Assembly: GCA_003162055.1 (NCBI GenBank) | Contig: PMNA01000004.1 | Coordinates: 1-41,386, forward strand | Source: Actinomycetota bacterium | Lineage (GTDB): Bacteria; Actinomycetota; Thermoleophilia; Gaiellales; Gaiellaceae | Direction: 5' to 3' | DNA: 41,386 nt | Notes under the pieces: model-generated | What the model was told of the DNA's origin: nothing | What the model saw: only the letters and a program-made list of their open reading frames with translations | Database searches by the model: none | Program-made: the position numbers and the translations under genes | Shown: in pieces, positions 8,543 to 15,685 of the stretch | Position numbering within the stretch: position 1 is the first letter of the stretch | Layout: each line of letters starts with the position of its first letter

Positions 8543-8572
8543 CCTCCGCGCCGTTTCACGGCGGTGCGGAGG
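8543..8572 (+). terminator. Hairpin after the DUF3160 gene
   Basis: CCTCCGC (8543-8549) pairs with GCGGAGG (8566-8572), and GCCGT pairs with ACGGC inside it, with a TTC loop and a three-base bulge. It lies 26 bp after the DUF3160 stop and just before the Nudix gene. There is no T-run, so termination strength is uncertain. Confidence 0.45.
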
Positions 8573-8595
8573 GCCGGCTGGAGTACGGTGAGAAG

Positions 8596-9063
8596 ATGAA
8601 AACGAGCGCCGGAATCCTTCTCTACCGCCGCGGCGAGACCGGGCTGGAAGTGCTGATCGGGCACATGGGCGGTCCCTATTGGGAGCACAGGGACGAGAGC
8701 GCCTGGTCGATCCCGAAGGGCGAGATGAGGGAAGGCGAGAACACGCTCGAGGTCGCCAAGCGGGAGTTCGAAGAGGAGCTCGGCTCGCCGCCGCCCGAGG
8801 AGCCCTATCTCGAGCTGGGCGAAGTCAGGCAGGCGAGCGGAAAGAGGGTCGTCGTCTTCGCCGCCCAGGGCAATCTCGACGCGGAGAGCATCCGCTCGAA
8901 CAGCTTCGAGATGGAGTGGCCGCGCGGCTCGGGCCAGCTAGGCGAGTTTCCCGAGATCGACCGAGCCGCCTGGTTAGCGCCGGCAGAGGCCCGAGAGAAG
9001 CTCATCCCGGCCCAGGCGCCGTTCCTGGACCGGCTGGAGAGCGCCGTAGGCTCGTCGACCTAG
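8596..9063 (+). CDS. Nudix hydrolase
   Basis: A 155-residue Nudix protein. The Nudix box G-x5-E-x7-RE-x-x-EE-x-G is complete at residues 42-63 (GEMREGENTLEV, then AKREFEEELG), with the Mg-binding glutamates present. Such enzymes hydrolyse a nucleoside diphosphate linked to another group. The start of the protein (SAGILLYRR) and the PKGEM context resemble AP4A- or NTP-acting bacterial members, but the substrate is not predictable. A GGTGAG site precedes the ATG. Its stop codon TAG and the stop of the converging VanW gene use the same CTAG tetranucleotide, so the two genes overlap by four bases. Confidence 0.9.
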   Translation: MKTSAGILLYRRGETGLEVLIGHMGGPYWEHRDESAWSIPKGEMREGENTLEVAKREFEEELGSPPPEEPYLELGEVRQASGKRVVVFAAQGNLDAESIRSNSFEMEWPRGSGQLGEFPEIDRAAWLAPAEAREKLIPAQAPFLDRLESAVGSST

Positions 9064-9878
9064 TCGTCAGGAACGTCGTAAAGAACGCGGCCTTCGTTGT
9101 GCGTGATCTTCTCCCTGGCGATCACCGAATCGCCGTTCAGCCGCAGGCGGACGAGGTCGTTCTCTCGTAGGCCCGAATCCACGCGGTGGTTCTCCTCGAT
9201 CACCCGGTAGCGGTAGCGCGGCATCCGATCGGCGAAGACGTCGATATGGAGATAATCGTCGTCGAGCGAAACTTTGAGCTGGTAGGTCTCTTCGCTCTCG
9301 TTACGGAAGCGGAAGTCGACGTAGTTGTAGTTGACCGTCGCGCCTGCCCCGAAGGGAACAGAGCGGTGGGAATCGGGGAAGCAATCGAAAGAGTGCCGGT
9401 GACGCTCGCTGATCGTGCAACCGAGGTGCAGCGCGACCCAGTAGAGAGCGTTCGAGAGCTGGCAGAGCCCTCCGCCGGTTGCGACGGTGAGGCGACCGTC
9501 CACGATCGTCATCCCGGGCAGGTAGCCCTTGCGCCGCGATGTGCGCCCGACCAGCCTCCAGAAGGAGAAGCTCTCCCCGGGAGAGATCGTCACTCCGTCG
9601 ATCGTTTCGTTGGCGATGAGCAGATTGGCGATCTTGTTCTGCTGGAGCGAGTACCAGGGCTCCGGATAGTCGCGTAGGAGCCGCGCCTTGTGAGAGAAGA
9701 CGGGATACGGGAAGGACGCACCGTCAAGAGATCGAGCGCCGGCGAAACGCTCGCGAGAGACGCCGTCCGTCAGTCGCCTGAGAAGCACGCGGGCCTCGAC
9801 CCTCGCCCGAAACGGAACGAGTTGCCGAATAGCTCTTCCGTTCGATTGATTCGAAGCGACCTGTTCTCTCGTTTGCAT
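9060..9878 (-). CDS. VanW family protein
   Basis: This 272-residue protein carries the VanW domain: an N-terminal basic helical part, then NKIANLLIA, ISPGESFSFWRLVG, a central GGGLCQLSNALYW and HSFDCFPDSHRSVPFG. VanW was named from a vancomycin-resistance cluster in enterococci, but its biochemical role is not known. It occurs widely in bacteria without resistance clusters, so no drug resistance should be inferred. No signal peptide or peptidoglycan-binding domain is seen, which makes this a short, VanW-only form. A promoter close to the ATG (9888-9917) implies a very short mRNA leader. Confidence 0.88.
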   Translation of the reverse strand: MQTREQVASNQSNGRAIRQLVPFRARVEARVLLRRLTDGVSRERFAGARSLDGASFPYPVFSHKARLLRDYPEPWYSLQQNKIANLLIANETIDGVTISPGESFSFWRLVGRTSRRKGYLPGMTIVDGRLTVATGGGLCQLSNALYWVALHLGCTISERHRHSFDCFPDSHRSVPFGAGATVNYNYVDFRFRNESEETYQLKVSLDDDYLHIDVFADRMPRYRYRVIEENHRVDSGLRENDLVRLRLNGDSVIAREKITHNEGRVLYDVPDD

Positions 9879-9887
9879 CTACGGACA

Positions 9888-9917
9888 AGAGTATTTCGCT
9901 CGGATTCCAATAGTCAA
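9888..9917 (-). promoter_or_regulatory. Promoter of the VanW gene
   Basis: On the minus strand TTGACT (9912-9917) is followed after 18 bp by TACTCT (9888-9893), or after 16 bp by AATACT (9890-9895). Transcription would begin only a few bases before the ATG at 9878, and no Shine-Dalgarno site fits in between. Confidence 0.5.
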
Positions 9918-9921
9918 GCGT

Positions 9922-9955
9922 GCCGGGCCGGCGTCTCTAGAGACTCGGCCCCGGC
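9922..9955 (-). terminator. Hairpin spanning the response-regulator stop codon
   Basis: The 12-bp perfect palindrome GTCTCTAGAGAC (9933-9944) contains the stop codon of the response-regulator gene. It is flanked by nearly complementary GC arms (GCCGGGCCG and CGGCCCCGGC). It is placed to end the four-gene operon before the VanW promoter, but there is no T-run. Confidence 0.4.
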
Positions 9956-10605
9956 CTGACCAGCCCGGCCTCGTAGGCGAGCACGACGGCCTGCACGCGG
10001 TCGCGCAGATGCAGCTTGCGCAGCACGCTCGAGACGTGTGTCTTGACGGTCGTCTCGCTCAGCACCAGCTTCCGCGCTATCTCCCCGTTCGAGAGCCCGC
10101 CCGCTAGCAGGCGCAGGATCTCGAGCTCGCGCGGAGTAAGCGAGTCGAGCTCGGGCGGCGGCGTTCGCTCGGATGCCTCGAGCGAGGCCGCGAAGCGGTC
10201 GAGCAGGCGCCGCGTGACCGAGGGCGCCAGCAACGCCTCGCCCGAGGCGACTACTCGGATCGCCTCCACGAGCTGCGCCGGCTCAACATCCTTGAGCAGG
10301 AAGCCACTGGCGCCGGCGCGCAACGCCTCGAACACGTACTCGTCGAGATCGAAGGTGGTGAGAATGATCACCCGCGCCTTCGAGCCCGCCTCGAGCAGAC
10401 GGCGGGTCGCCTCCACCCCGTCCAGCACCGGCATGCGCACGTCCATCAGCACCACGTCGGGCTCCAGCTCCCGGGCCAGCTCGATCGCCCGTGCTCCGTT
10501 CTCGGCCTCCCCCACCACCTCGAGATCGTCGCGCGCCTCGAGGATCATGCGGAAGCCGCTGCGCACGAGCGCCTGGTCGTCGGCGATCAGCACCCGAATA
10601 CTCAT
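9937..10605 (-). CDS. NarL/FixJ-type response regulator
   Basis: A 222-residue two-domain regulator. The receiver domain (about 1-120) has the acidic pair DD at 9-10, the phosphorylatable Asp55 in VVLMDVRMP and the conserved Lys in GFLLKDV. The C-terminal LuxR helix-turn-helix (about 155-215) reads LTPRELEILRLLAGGLSN followed by GEIARKLVLSETTVKTHV. It would bind DNA when phosphorylated by the upstream kinase. Its ATG overlaps the kinase stop by four bases (10602-10605), so the pair is translationally coupled. Being last in the ABC-kinase-regulator operon, it probably controls that transporter and possibly its own operon. Confidence 0.94.
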   Translation of the reverse strand: MSIRVLIADDQALVRSGFRMILEARDDLEVVGEAENGARAIELARELEPDVVLMDVRMPVLDGVEATRRLLEAGSKARVIILTTFDLDEYVFEALRAGASGFLLKDVEPAQLVEAIRVVASGEALLAPSVTRRLLDRFAASLEASERTPPPELDSLTPRELEILRLLAGGLSNGEIARKLVLSETTVKTHVSSVLRKLHLRDRVQAVVLAYEAGLVRPGPSL

Positions 10606-11735
10606 CCGAGCCGCCCCCGATCGAGCGGGAAGCGAGCCTTGACCGCGAAGCCGCCGTTCCCTCCGGGCCCGGCCTCGAGCGCGCCGCCGAGCAGAGCCAC
10701 GCGCTCCTGCATGCCGATCAGGCCGTGACCGTCCGTAGGCTCGTTTCCCTGCCCGACACCGTCGTCCGTAACCTCGATCGCCAGTTCGTGCTCGCTGCGA
10801 TCGAGCTGAACGCGAGCGCGAGTCGCCTGAGCGTGCTTGAGCGTGTTGGTCAGCGCCTCCTGCACGATCCGGTAGGCAGAAAGATCGACGCCGGCCGGCA
10901 GCTCGCCGAGCCGGCCTTTCAGCTCCAGTTTGACTTCCAGGCCGGTGGTTCGGACCTGCTCGATCAACTCCTCGAGCGCGGCCAGCCCGGGCTGCGGGTC
11001 GAGGCGCCCGCGCTCACTGGTGCGCACGATCCCGAGCAGTCGCCTGAGCTCGGTCAGCGCCGAGCGCCCGCTCTCCTCGATCGAGCGCAGGGCCTCGCGC
11101 GCCCGCTCGGGCTGACGCTCGAAGACGTCGTTCGCCGCCGCGGCCTGAACGACCATGACGCTCACCGAGTGGGCGATCACGTCGTGCAGCTCGCGCGCGA
11201 TTCGCTCCTGCTCCTCGGTGGTGGCGCGGCGGACGTTCTCCTCGCGCTCGCGCTCCAGCCGATCGGCCCGTTCCTCCAGCTCGCGGTAGTAGGCCCTCTT
11301 GGTGCGCAGGTTGTCGCCGAGGATCCAAGCAGCCGCGACAAAGACGGCCAGGTGCAGGAGCGACTCGCCCGTGTTGAAACCGACACGCTGGATCAAGATC
11401 AGCGGGAGGGCCAACAGAGTCAGAGCGCCGGCACAGAGCGAGACGCGTCGCTCGGTGTGCGCAGCGACCGTGTAGATGGCGAGCGCGAGCGCAAACGGCG
11501 GTAGAGCACCGATCACGAACTGTGTAGAGATAGATGCCGCGAGCACGATACCGAGCACGATCAACGGGTAGCGCCGCCGCACCAGCAGAGGAAGTGTCTG
11601 CGCCAGCACCGGCGCAACAGCGAGTGCGAACGAATGACTGCGCGTTGCCCAGACAAAAGTCGGCGGCAGAAGCAGAGCGACCAGACCGATGTCGATCAGG
11701 TCGCTCTTCCGCTGCTGGAACCACTCGCGAATCAT
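10602..11735 (-). CDS. Membrane-bound sensor histidine kinase (HisKA_3 type)
   Basis: A 377-residue kinase. The first 140 residues hold about five hydrophobic segments with short loops and no large extracellular domain, so it probably senses a signal within or at the membrane. A coiled-coil linker (145-175) leads to the HisKA_3 dimerisation helix with RELHDVIAHS, His184 being the phosphorylation site. The C-terminal ATPase domain has the N-box NTLKHAQA and the G-boxes DDGVGQG and GHGLIGMQERV. This intramembrane type often monitors envelope stress or peptide antibiotics beside an ABC exporter, which fits the genes just upstream. It lies 34 bp after the permease gene. Confidence 0.93.
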   Translation of the reverse strand: MIREWFQQRKSDLIDIGLVALLLPPTFVWATRSHSFALAVAPVLAQTLPLLVRRRYPLIVLGIVLAASISTQFVIGALPPFALALAIYTVAAHTERRVSLCAGALTLLALPLILIQRVGFNTGESLLHLAVFVAAAWILGDNLRTKRAYYRELEERADRLEREREENVRRATTEEQERIARELHDVIAHSVSVMVVQAAAANDVFERQPERAREALRSIEESGRSALTELRRLLGIVRTSERGRLDPQPGLAALEELIEQVRTTGLEVKLELKGRLGELPAGVDLSAYRIVQEALTNTLKHAQATRARVQLDRSEHELAIEVTDDGVGQGNEPTDGHGLIGMQERVALLGGALEAGPGGNGGFAVKARFPLDRGRLG

Positions 11736-11769
11736 GAGTAAAACGGTACTCCCGCCTGCCGCGGGACAG

Positions 11770-12585
11770 TCAGGCGTCGCGCTTCTGCGTTCGCCAGAGC
11801 CCGAGCCCGCAGAAGATCGCGACCCAGAAGGCGAGCACGATCAACGAGGTCGCGAGCGACATGCTCAGTACGTCGTGCGGATCGGGCGGCGAAAGCGGCG
11901 AGAGCCGTTCGACCGCCGGGCTCAGGAGGCCGTCGCGAGCCCGGCCGAGCACGCTGATATTGCGCAGAATCGCCTGCACGGGCAACAGGTAGGCGATCAG
12001 GACGCTGATCGTGGCCGCGCGCGAGCCGATGAGCGCACCGAGCCCGAGCGCGATCACGTAAACGACGGCGCCGCTGAAGAGCACATACAGCCCGGCCTTG
12101 ATGAACAGCGTCACGCTTGGCGTGGGCAGCCCGCCCGCCAACACGACGCACAACACGGCCGCAAGTGCATAGGCGATCGCCATCATCGGCAATAGCAGCG
12201 CCAGCCCGCCCGGAATCCGCGCCAGGAACAGTCGTGCTCGCGAGCGCCCGGTCGAGACGAGATCCCTGAAGACGCCCGAGCTCAGGTCCTGCGTGCCGGC
12301 CGCCGCACCGACCAGAGCCGCAGCGATCATGCCGGCGACCTGACCCATCAGCAACAGTGCGTGCCCCAGGTTGACGGTGCCGCCCGCGGGCCCGTACTTG
12401 CTCGAGTTGTAGACGTGGAAGAGTTCGACCGCCGTGTACATGATTGCGATCGCTCCGATCGTGAGCAGCGCGGTCGGAATCCAGACGCCGCGGCTCTTGC
12501 GCAGCTTCAGCAGCTCGGCGCGCTCCAACCTGAAGATGGGGCGTCGTGGATGTGAAACCTGAACTGAGCTCTCCAGTGTGCTCAC
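11770..12585 (-). CDS. ABC-2 type transporter permease
   Basis: The 271-residue product has six predicted membrane helices and no signal peptide. An amphipathic N-terminal region (FRLERAELLKLRKSRGVWIP) precedes the first helix, the standard opening of ABC-2 permeases such as those of the NatB/bcr type. It would form the membrane channel for the ATPase encoded immediately upstream. The start overlaps the ATPase stop by four bases (12582-12585). The exported substrate is unknown. Candidates from family knowledge are peptides, lipids or drugs. Confidence 0.88.
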   Translation of the reverse strand: MSTLESSVQVSHPRRPIFRLERAELLKLRKSRGVWIPTALLTIGAIAIMYTAVELFHVYNSSKYGPAGGTVNLGHALLLMGQVAGMIAAALVGAAAGTQDLSSGVFRDLVSTGRSRARLFLARIPGGLALLLPMMAIAYALAAVLCVVLAGGLPTPSVTLFIKAGLYVLFSGAVVYVIALGLGALIGSRAATISVLIAYLLPVQAILRNISVLGRARDGLLSPAVERLSPLSPPDPHDVLSMSLATSLIVLAFWVAIFCGLGLWRTQKRDA

Positions 12586-13526
12586 GAGTCTCCTCCCAAG
12601 CGGCGTGTGATCTCAAGGAAGCGGTGCTCGAGCGAGACACGCGAGGGCTCGAGGCGGTGCACGGCGATGCCAGCCCCGACCAGCCTGGTGTTGAGCTCGG
12701 CCGCCACTTTCTCCAGCGAGGCGTCCGGCTTTACCAGGACGCGCAAACCACCGGCGGTCTCTTCTACCTCGCGTAGCGAGCCGTTACCGTCAACAGCGGC
12801 AAGCGCCTTGTGCGGCTCGTCACAGCCGATCGTGATCGCACCGTCGTCCCCGGTCGAGAGCTCGCTCAAAGTGCCCTGAGCAACGATCTTGCCACGATCG
12901 ACGATTGCCACGTAGTCGCAGATCTTCTCGACCTCGTCGAGCAGATGCGAGGAGAGGATTAGCGTCCGCCCCTCGGCGATCCAGGAACGAACGAGCGCGC
13001 GAAACTCCTGAATGCCGCCCGGATCGAGGCCGTTGGTCGGCTCGTCCAGGATCAGGAGCTCGGGATCGGAGAGCAGGCAGCGGGCGATGCCGAGCCGCTG
13101 GCGCATACCTTGCGAGTAGGTCGAGACGCGATCATCGGCGCGATCGGCCAGCCCAACCTGCTCGAGGACCTTGTCGATGCGCGTATGCGCCTCGGGCTCT
13201 CGCGCAGCCGCGGCGACCGAGAGATTCTCGCGCCCGCTCAGGTGTCTGTGGAAGCCGGGCTCCTCGACGATCGCCCCGACGCGTGCCAGCGCTCGCGAGC
13301 GCTCCTTCGGCATCGGCCGATCGAGCACCCGCATCGTACCGGCGCTTGGTTGGGTCAGCCCCAGCAGCACGCGGATCAGCGTCGTCTTGCCGGCGCCGTT
13401 CGGGCCCAGATAGCCAAAGGCCGACCCGCGCGGTACGCGCAAATCGACACCGTCCACAGCCACCTGATCGCCGAAGCTCTTTTTCAGGCCCTCGGTCTCG
13501 ATGACGTACTCGCTTTTCGATGCCAT
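12582..13526 (-). CDS. ABC transporter ATP-binding protein
   Basis: From ATG 13526 the protein has 314 residues. The start is fixed by AAGGAGGATC directly before it. An upstream GTG in frame is not needed. The ATPase domain has Walker A GPNGAGKT at 41-48, the signature YSQGMRQRLGIAR and Walker B LLILDEPTNGLD. The remaining 90 residues form the small accessory domain of the DrrA/NatA-like exporters (DUF4162-like). It drives the ABC-2 permease next to it. First gene of the ABC-kinase-regulator operon, with all four genes on one strand and overlaps of four bases at two junctions. Confidence 0.94.
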   Translation of the reverse strand: MASKSEYVIETEGLKKSFGDQVAVDGVDLRVPRGSAFGYLGPNGAGKTTLIRVLLGLTQPSAGTMRVLDRPMPKERSRALARVGAIVEEPGFHRHLSGRENLSVAAAAREPEAHTRIDKVLEQVGLADRADDRVSTYSQGMRQRLGIARCLLSDPELLILDEPTNGLDPGGIQEFRALVRSWIAEGRTLILSSHLLDEVEKICDYVAIVDRGKIVAQGTLSELSTGDDGAITIGCDEPHKALAAVDGNGSLREVEETAGGLRVLVKPDASLEKVAAELNTRLVGAGIAVHRLEPSRVSLEHRFLEITRRLGGDS

Positions 13527-13731
13527 GATCCTCCTTGCTCGCTCGTAACCCAACTTACCCGCGAGGGAGTTTCCGAACCTCGGGCGCAGGATCGAGATTC
13601 GCCTCCTCCTCGAGAAGGATCTCTCAGCCGAAAAAAGTCCTCCCTTTCGGGGCCTGACGGCTACCGCCGGCTGGGTATTCGAGCGCCTAGCAGTGTCTCG
13701 GGCGGAGGACCGCTCCGCTATGCGCTATAGC

Positions 13732-14154
13732 TTATCCGCGGCCGAATAGCGGACCTGTCAGCGAGAGACCGGCCGAGCCATGAAGCTGGTTCCAGACGTA
13801 GAAAAGAATGAGTGCAGCGCCAAGCAGGGCGACGTTCTTGAGGAAGTTGATCTGCTGTAGTTGTCTCGCCGACGGTTCCTTCTCACGCCAGAAGGCGTGC
13901 ATCGCCGGCGTGATGAGAACGAGGAAGGCGGCGATTAGAAGCGCGCCCAGATCGCCCCAGGCGCCGAGCGCAACCAGCACCGAGCCGACGAGGATCATCG
14001 AGCCACTCGCGACGACACTGAACTCCGGTAGCGGCACCCGGGACTGACGCGCGTAAGCAGCCGTGCCCTTACGGCCGATTATGTGACCAACGAGGCCGGA
14101 GTTGAAGAACATGACCGCAAAGAGGATACGGCCGGCGAGAAATACCCAGTCCAT
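13732..14154 (-). CDS. DoxX-family membrane protein
   Basis: Starting at ATG 14154, which has AAAGGAG at good spacing, the protein is 140 residues with four predicted membrane helices. The first (WVFLAGRILFAVMFFNSGLVG) matches the opening of DoxX/quinol-oxidase-subunit-like proteins, where the short RxxxxxxFxxxG pattern is conserved. KGTAAYARQSRVPLP is the typical loop between helices one and two. DoxX proteins are found in the cytoplasmic membrane, and a few are linked to redox or thiol stress. The role here is unknown. Upstream residues in the same frame belong to noncoding DNA. Confidence 0.82.
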   Translation of the reverse strand: MDWVFLAGRILFAVMFFNSGLVGHIIGRKGTAAYARQSRVPLPEFSVVASGSMILVGSVLVALGAWGDLGALLIAAFLVLITPAMHAFWREKEPSARQLQQINFLKNVALLGAALILFYVWNQLHGSAGLSLTGPLFGRG

Positions 14155-14537
14155 CTGCGGACTCCTTTGGGAAACATAGAGATTGGCGGTAATTGCAGTT
14201 TTCTCTCCATCTCCGCGCAGCGTCAAGTAGCGAAACGCTGAGGCGTCGCCCAAAGCGCATTCTGTGCCCGAAGCCGCTCAGCTCGTCGACAGGGCCCCGC
14301 GCCCGGTTTCGGAGCACCGTGACGGTCACATCGACAAATGACCAGCTTCCTCCGCTGAAGGTCGCGCCGAAGCCGATTATTAGGCGCTATGCAGCTAAAT
14401 CGAGCGATTGAGGAGCGGCTGATGTAGTCACCTATACGTTTAGCGAAGCGAATACACTGGAACTAGTCCGACGAACCCGATAGTTTCTGCACCAACACAC
14501 TGCGGCCGCTAGGCCGCGAGGGACCGAAAGGATCTGG
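14155..14537. other. Intergenic region between divergent small membrane protein genes
   Basis: No gene is supported in this 383-bp stretch. It is less GC-rich than its surroundings towards its right end. CTATACG near 14430 could be part of a promoter for the gene at 14538. GAAAGGA before 14538 is that gene's ribosome-binding site. Confidence 0.4.
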
Positions 14538-15008
14538 ATGAGTCTCGCGAAAATCTCTCTTGGAAACAAGATCCTGCTTGGAGCCGGGATCTTGCTGTTG
14601 ATAGACAGCTTCTTGAAATGGAACCATGCAAGTATCAAAGGTATTGGCGCTATCGCCGGTGTGGGCGGGAACTTTGACTCCGCTTGGGGATACGGTGTTG
14701 GGCCGATCTTCGGCATCCTCCTTCTGCTGACTCTGGCCGTGGTCGTGCTCCTGACCCTGGTCGAGCAGAACGTCGTACAGATGAAGCTTCCGGACCTGCC
14801 GATCAAGATCTCCCAGCTTGTCGCCGGCCTGGCCGGCCTCACCGTCCTCTTCGGCCTGATCCGCTTCCTGACCCACCAAAGCTATCCGGGTATTGACGTC
14901 GGAAGATCGATCTGGGGCTGGATTGGGCTCATATTGCTGCTCGTCCTCGCGGTCGGCGCGTTCCTCCGCTACCAGGAGGGCGACTCCGAGAGTAGTGCGG
15001 CGTCGTAA
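14538..15008 (+). CDS. Four-helix membrane protein, unknown function
   Basis: The 156-residue protein has four hydrophobic segments: residues about 10-27, 55-75, 90-110 and 125-143. The loops are short, and the tail is acidic and Ser-rich (YQEGDSESSAAS). A WGYGVGPIFG motif lies before the second helix. I do not recognise a named family; the layout resembles small uncharacterised actinobacterial membrane proteins. GAAAGGA is placed well before the ATG. A strong rho-independent terminator follows, so this is probably a single-gene transcript. Confidence 0.8.
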   Translation: MSLAKISLGNKILLGAGILLLIDSFLKWNHASIKGIGAIAGVGGNFDSAWGYGVGPIFGILLLLTLAVVVLLTLVEQNVVQMKLPDLPIKISQLVAGLAGLTVLFGLIRFLTHQSYPGIDVGRSIWGWIGLILLLVLAVGAFLRYQEGDSESSAAS

Positions 15009-15034
15009 CCCGTTACGAACTGACAGTGAATCCA

Positions 15035-15068
15035 AGAAGCGGGCCTACGGGCCCGCTTCTCTGTTTTA
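15035..15068 (+). terminator. Rho-independent terminator
   Basis: A perfect 11-bp stem AGAAGCGGGCC / GGCCCGCTTCT (15035-15045 and 15050-15060) with a TACG loop is followed by CTGTTTTA. It ends the four-helix membrane protein gene 27 bp downstream of its stop. Confidence 0.85.
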
Positions 15069-15204
15069 GAGAAGGCTCCTTACTCCGGCGGGCGTGATCG
15101 AGCCGAGACGGGCAGCCTAGATCGCTGCCGACGCCAGTCGCGCTTGCGCATGCCAAAGCCAAACCCTCGGTGGGAGGGCTATTGCGCGCCCGAAAGGCTA
15201 GGGC

Positions 15205-15507
15205 TCAGTCGCCCCAGTCGAAATCGCGCGATTGGGCCCAGACGCTCTCTGCGAGCTCCGGAAGCCCATCGACAGTCTCTTCGCCTGGCCAGGCGAGCTC
15301 GACTGTCTCCACCGGTGCAGGCACACCATCCATCGTTTCTTCAAGTCGTGCCTGCTCTTCTGTTTTGAACAACGGGTGATTTTCGAACGGGTCCTCGGAC
15401 GCATAGCGCTCGAGAGGCATCGAGTGATCCAGAGACGAGTTCTTTTTCTTGAGCTCCAGATGCTCCTCGATTGCCTTGGCGAGAAGAGAGGGTGTCTCAA
15501 CCGTCAT
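15205..15507 (-). CDS. Small acidic protein of unknown function
   Basis: From ATG 15507, which has AGGAGG nine bases upstream, the protein is 100 residues. It is rich in Glu and Asp, has no membrane segment or signal peptide, and ends in RDFDWGD. An amphipathic helix (LLAKAIEEHLELKKKNSSL) opens the protein, and an acidic, Pro-containing region follows. No known domain is recognised. The strong ribosome-binding site and normal codon use support a real gene. It may be a protein-binding adaptor, but this is a guess. Confidence 0.65.
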   Translation of the reverse strand: MTVETPSLLAKAIEEHLELKKKNSSLDHSMPLERYASEDPFENHPLFKTEEQARLEETMDGVPAPVETVELAWPGEETVDGLPELAESVWAQSRDFDWGD

Positions 15508-15685
15508 AGAATCGGTCCTCCTGCTCGGGGTCAAGGCGTAGTAAGGCGGTCGATTGTACCGGATCTTCGACTACCGAGAGTAGGAGAGGTGTCGGACACA
15601 AAGTGACAGGCCTTGAGCGAAATACGTTGCCTACTGACAACTTTTGCAGGAGTTTTTCAGCGCCGGAGAGAGGGCCGAACGACCG

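Noticed and set aside
7720-8688. 322-codon antisense frame across DUF3160 and Nudix
   Set aside because: It spans two confident genes on the other strand and has no recognisable features.
9060-9878. VanW as evidence of vancomycin resistance
   Set aside because: No vanHAX, vanS/R or vanY genes are near. VanW domains are widespread without resistance.
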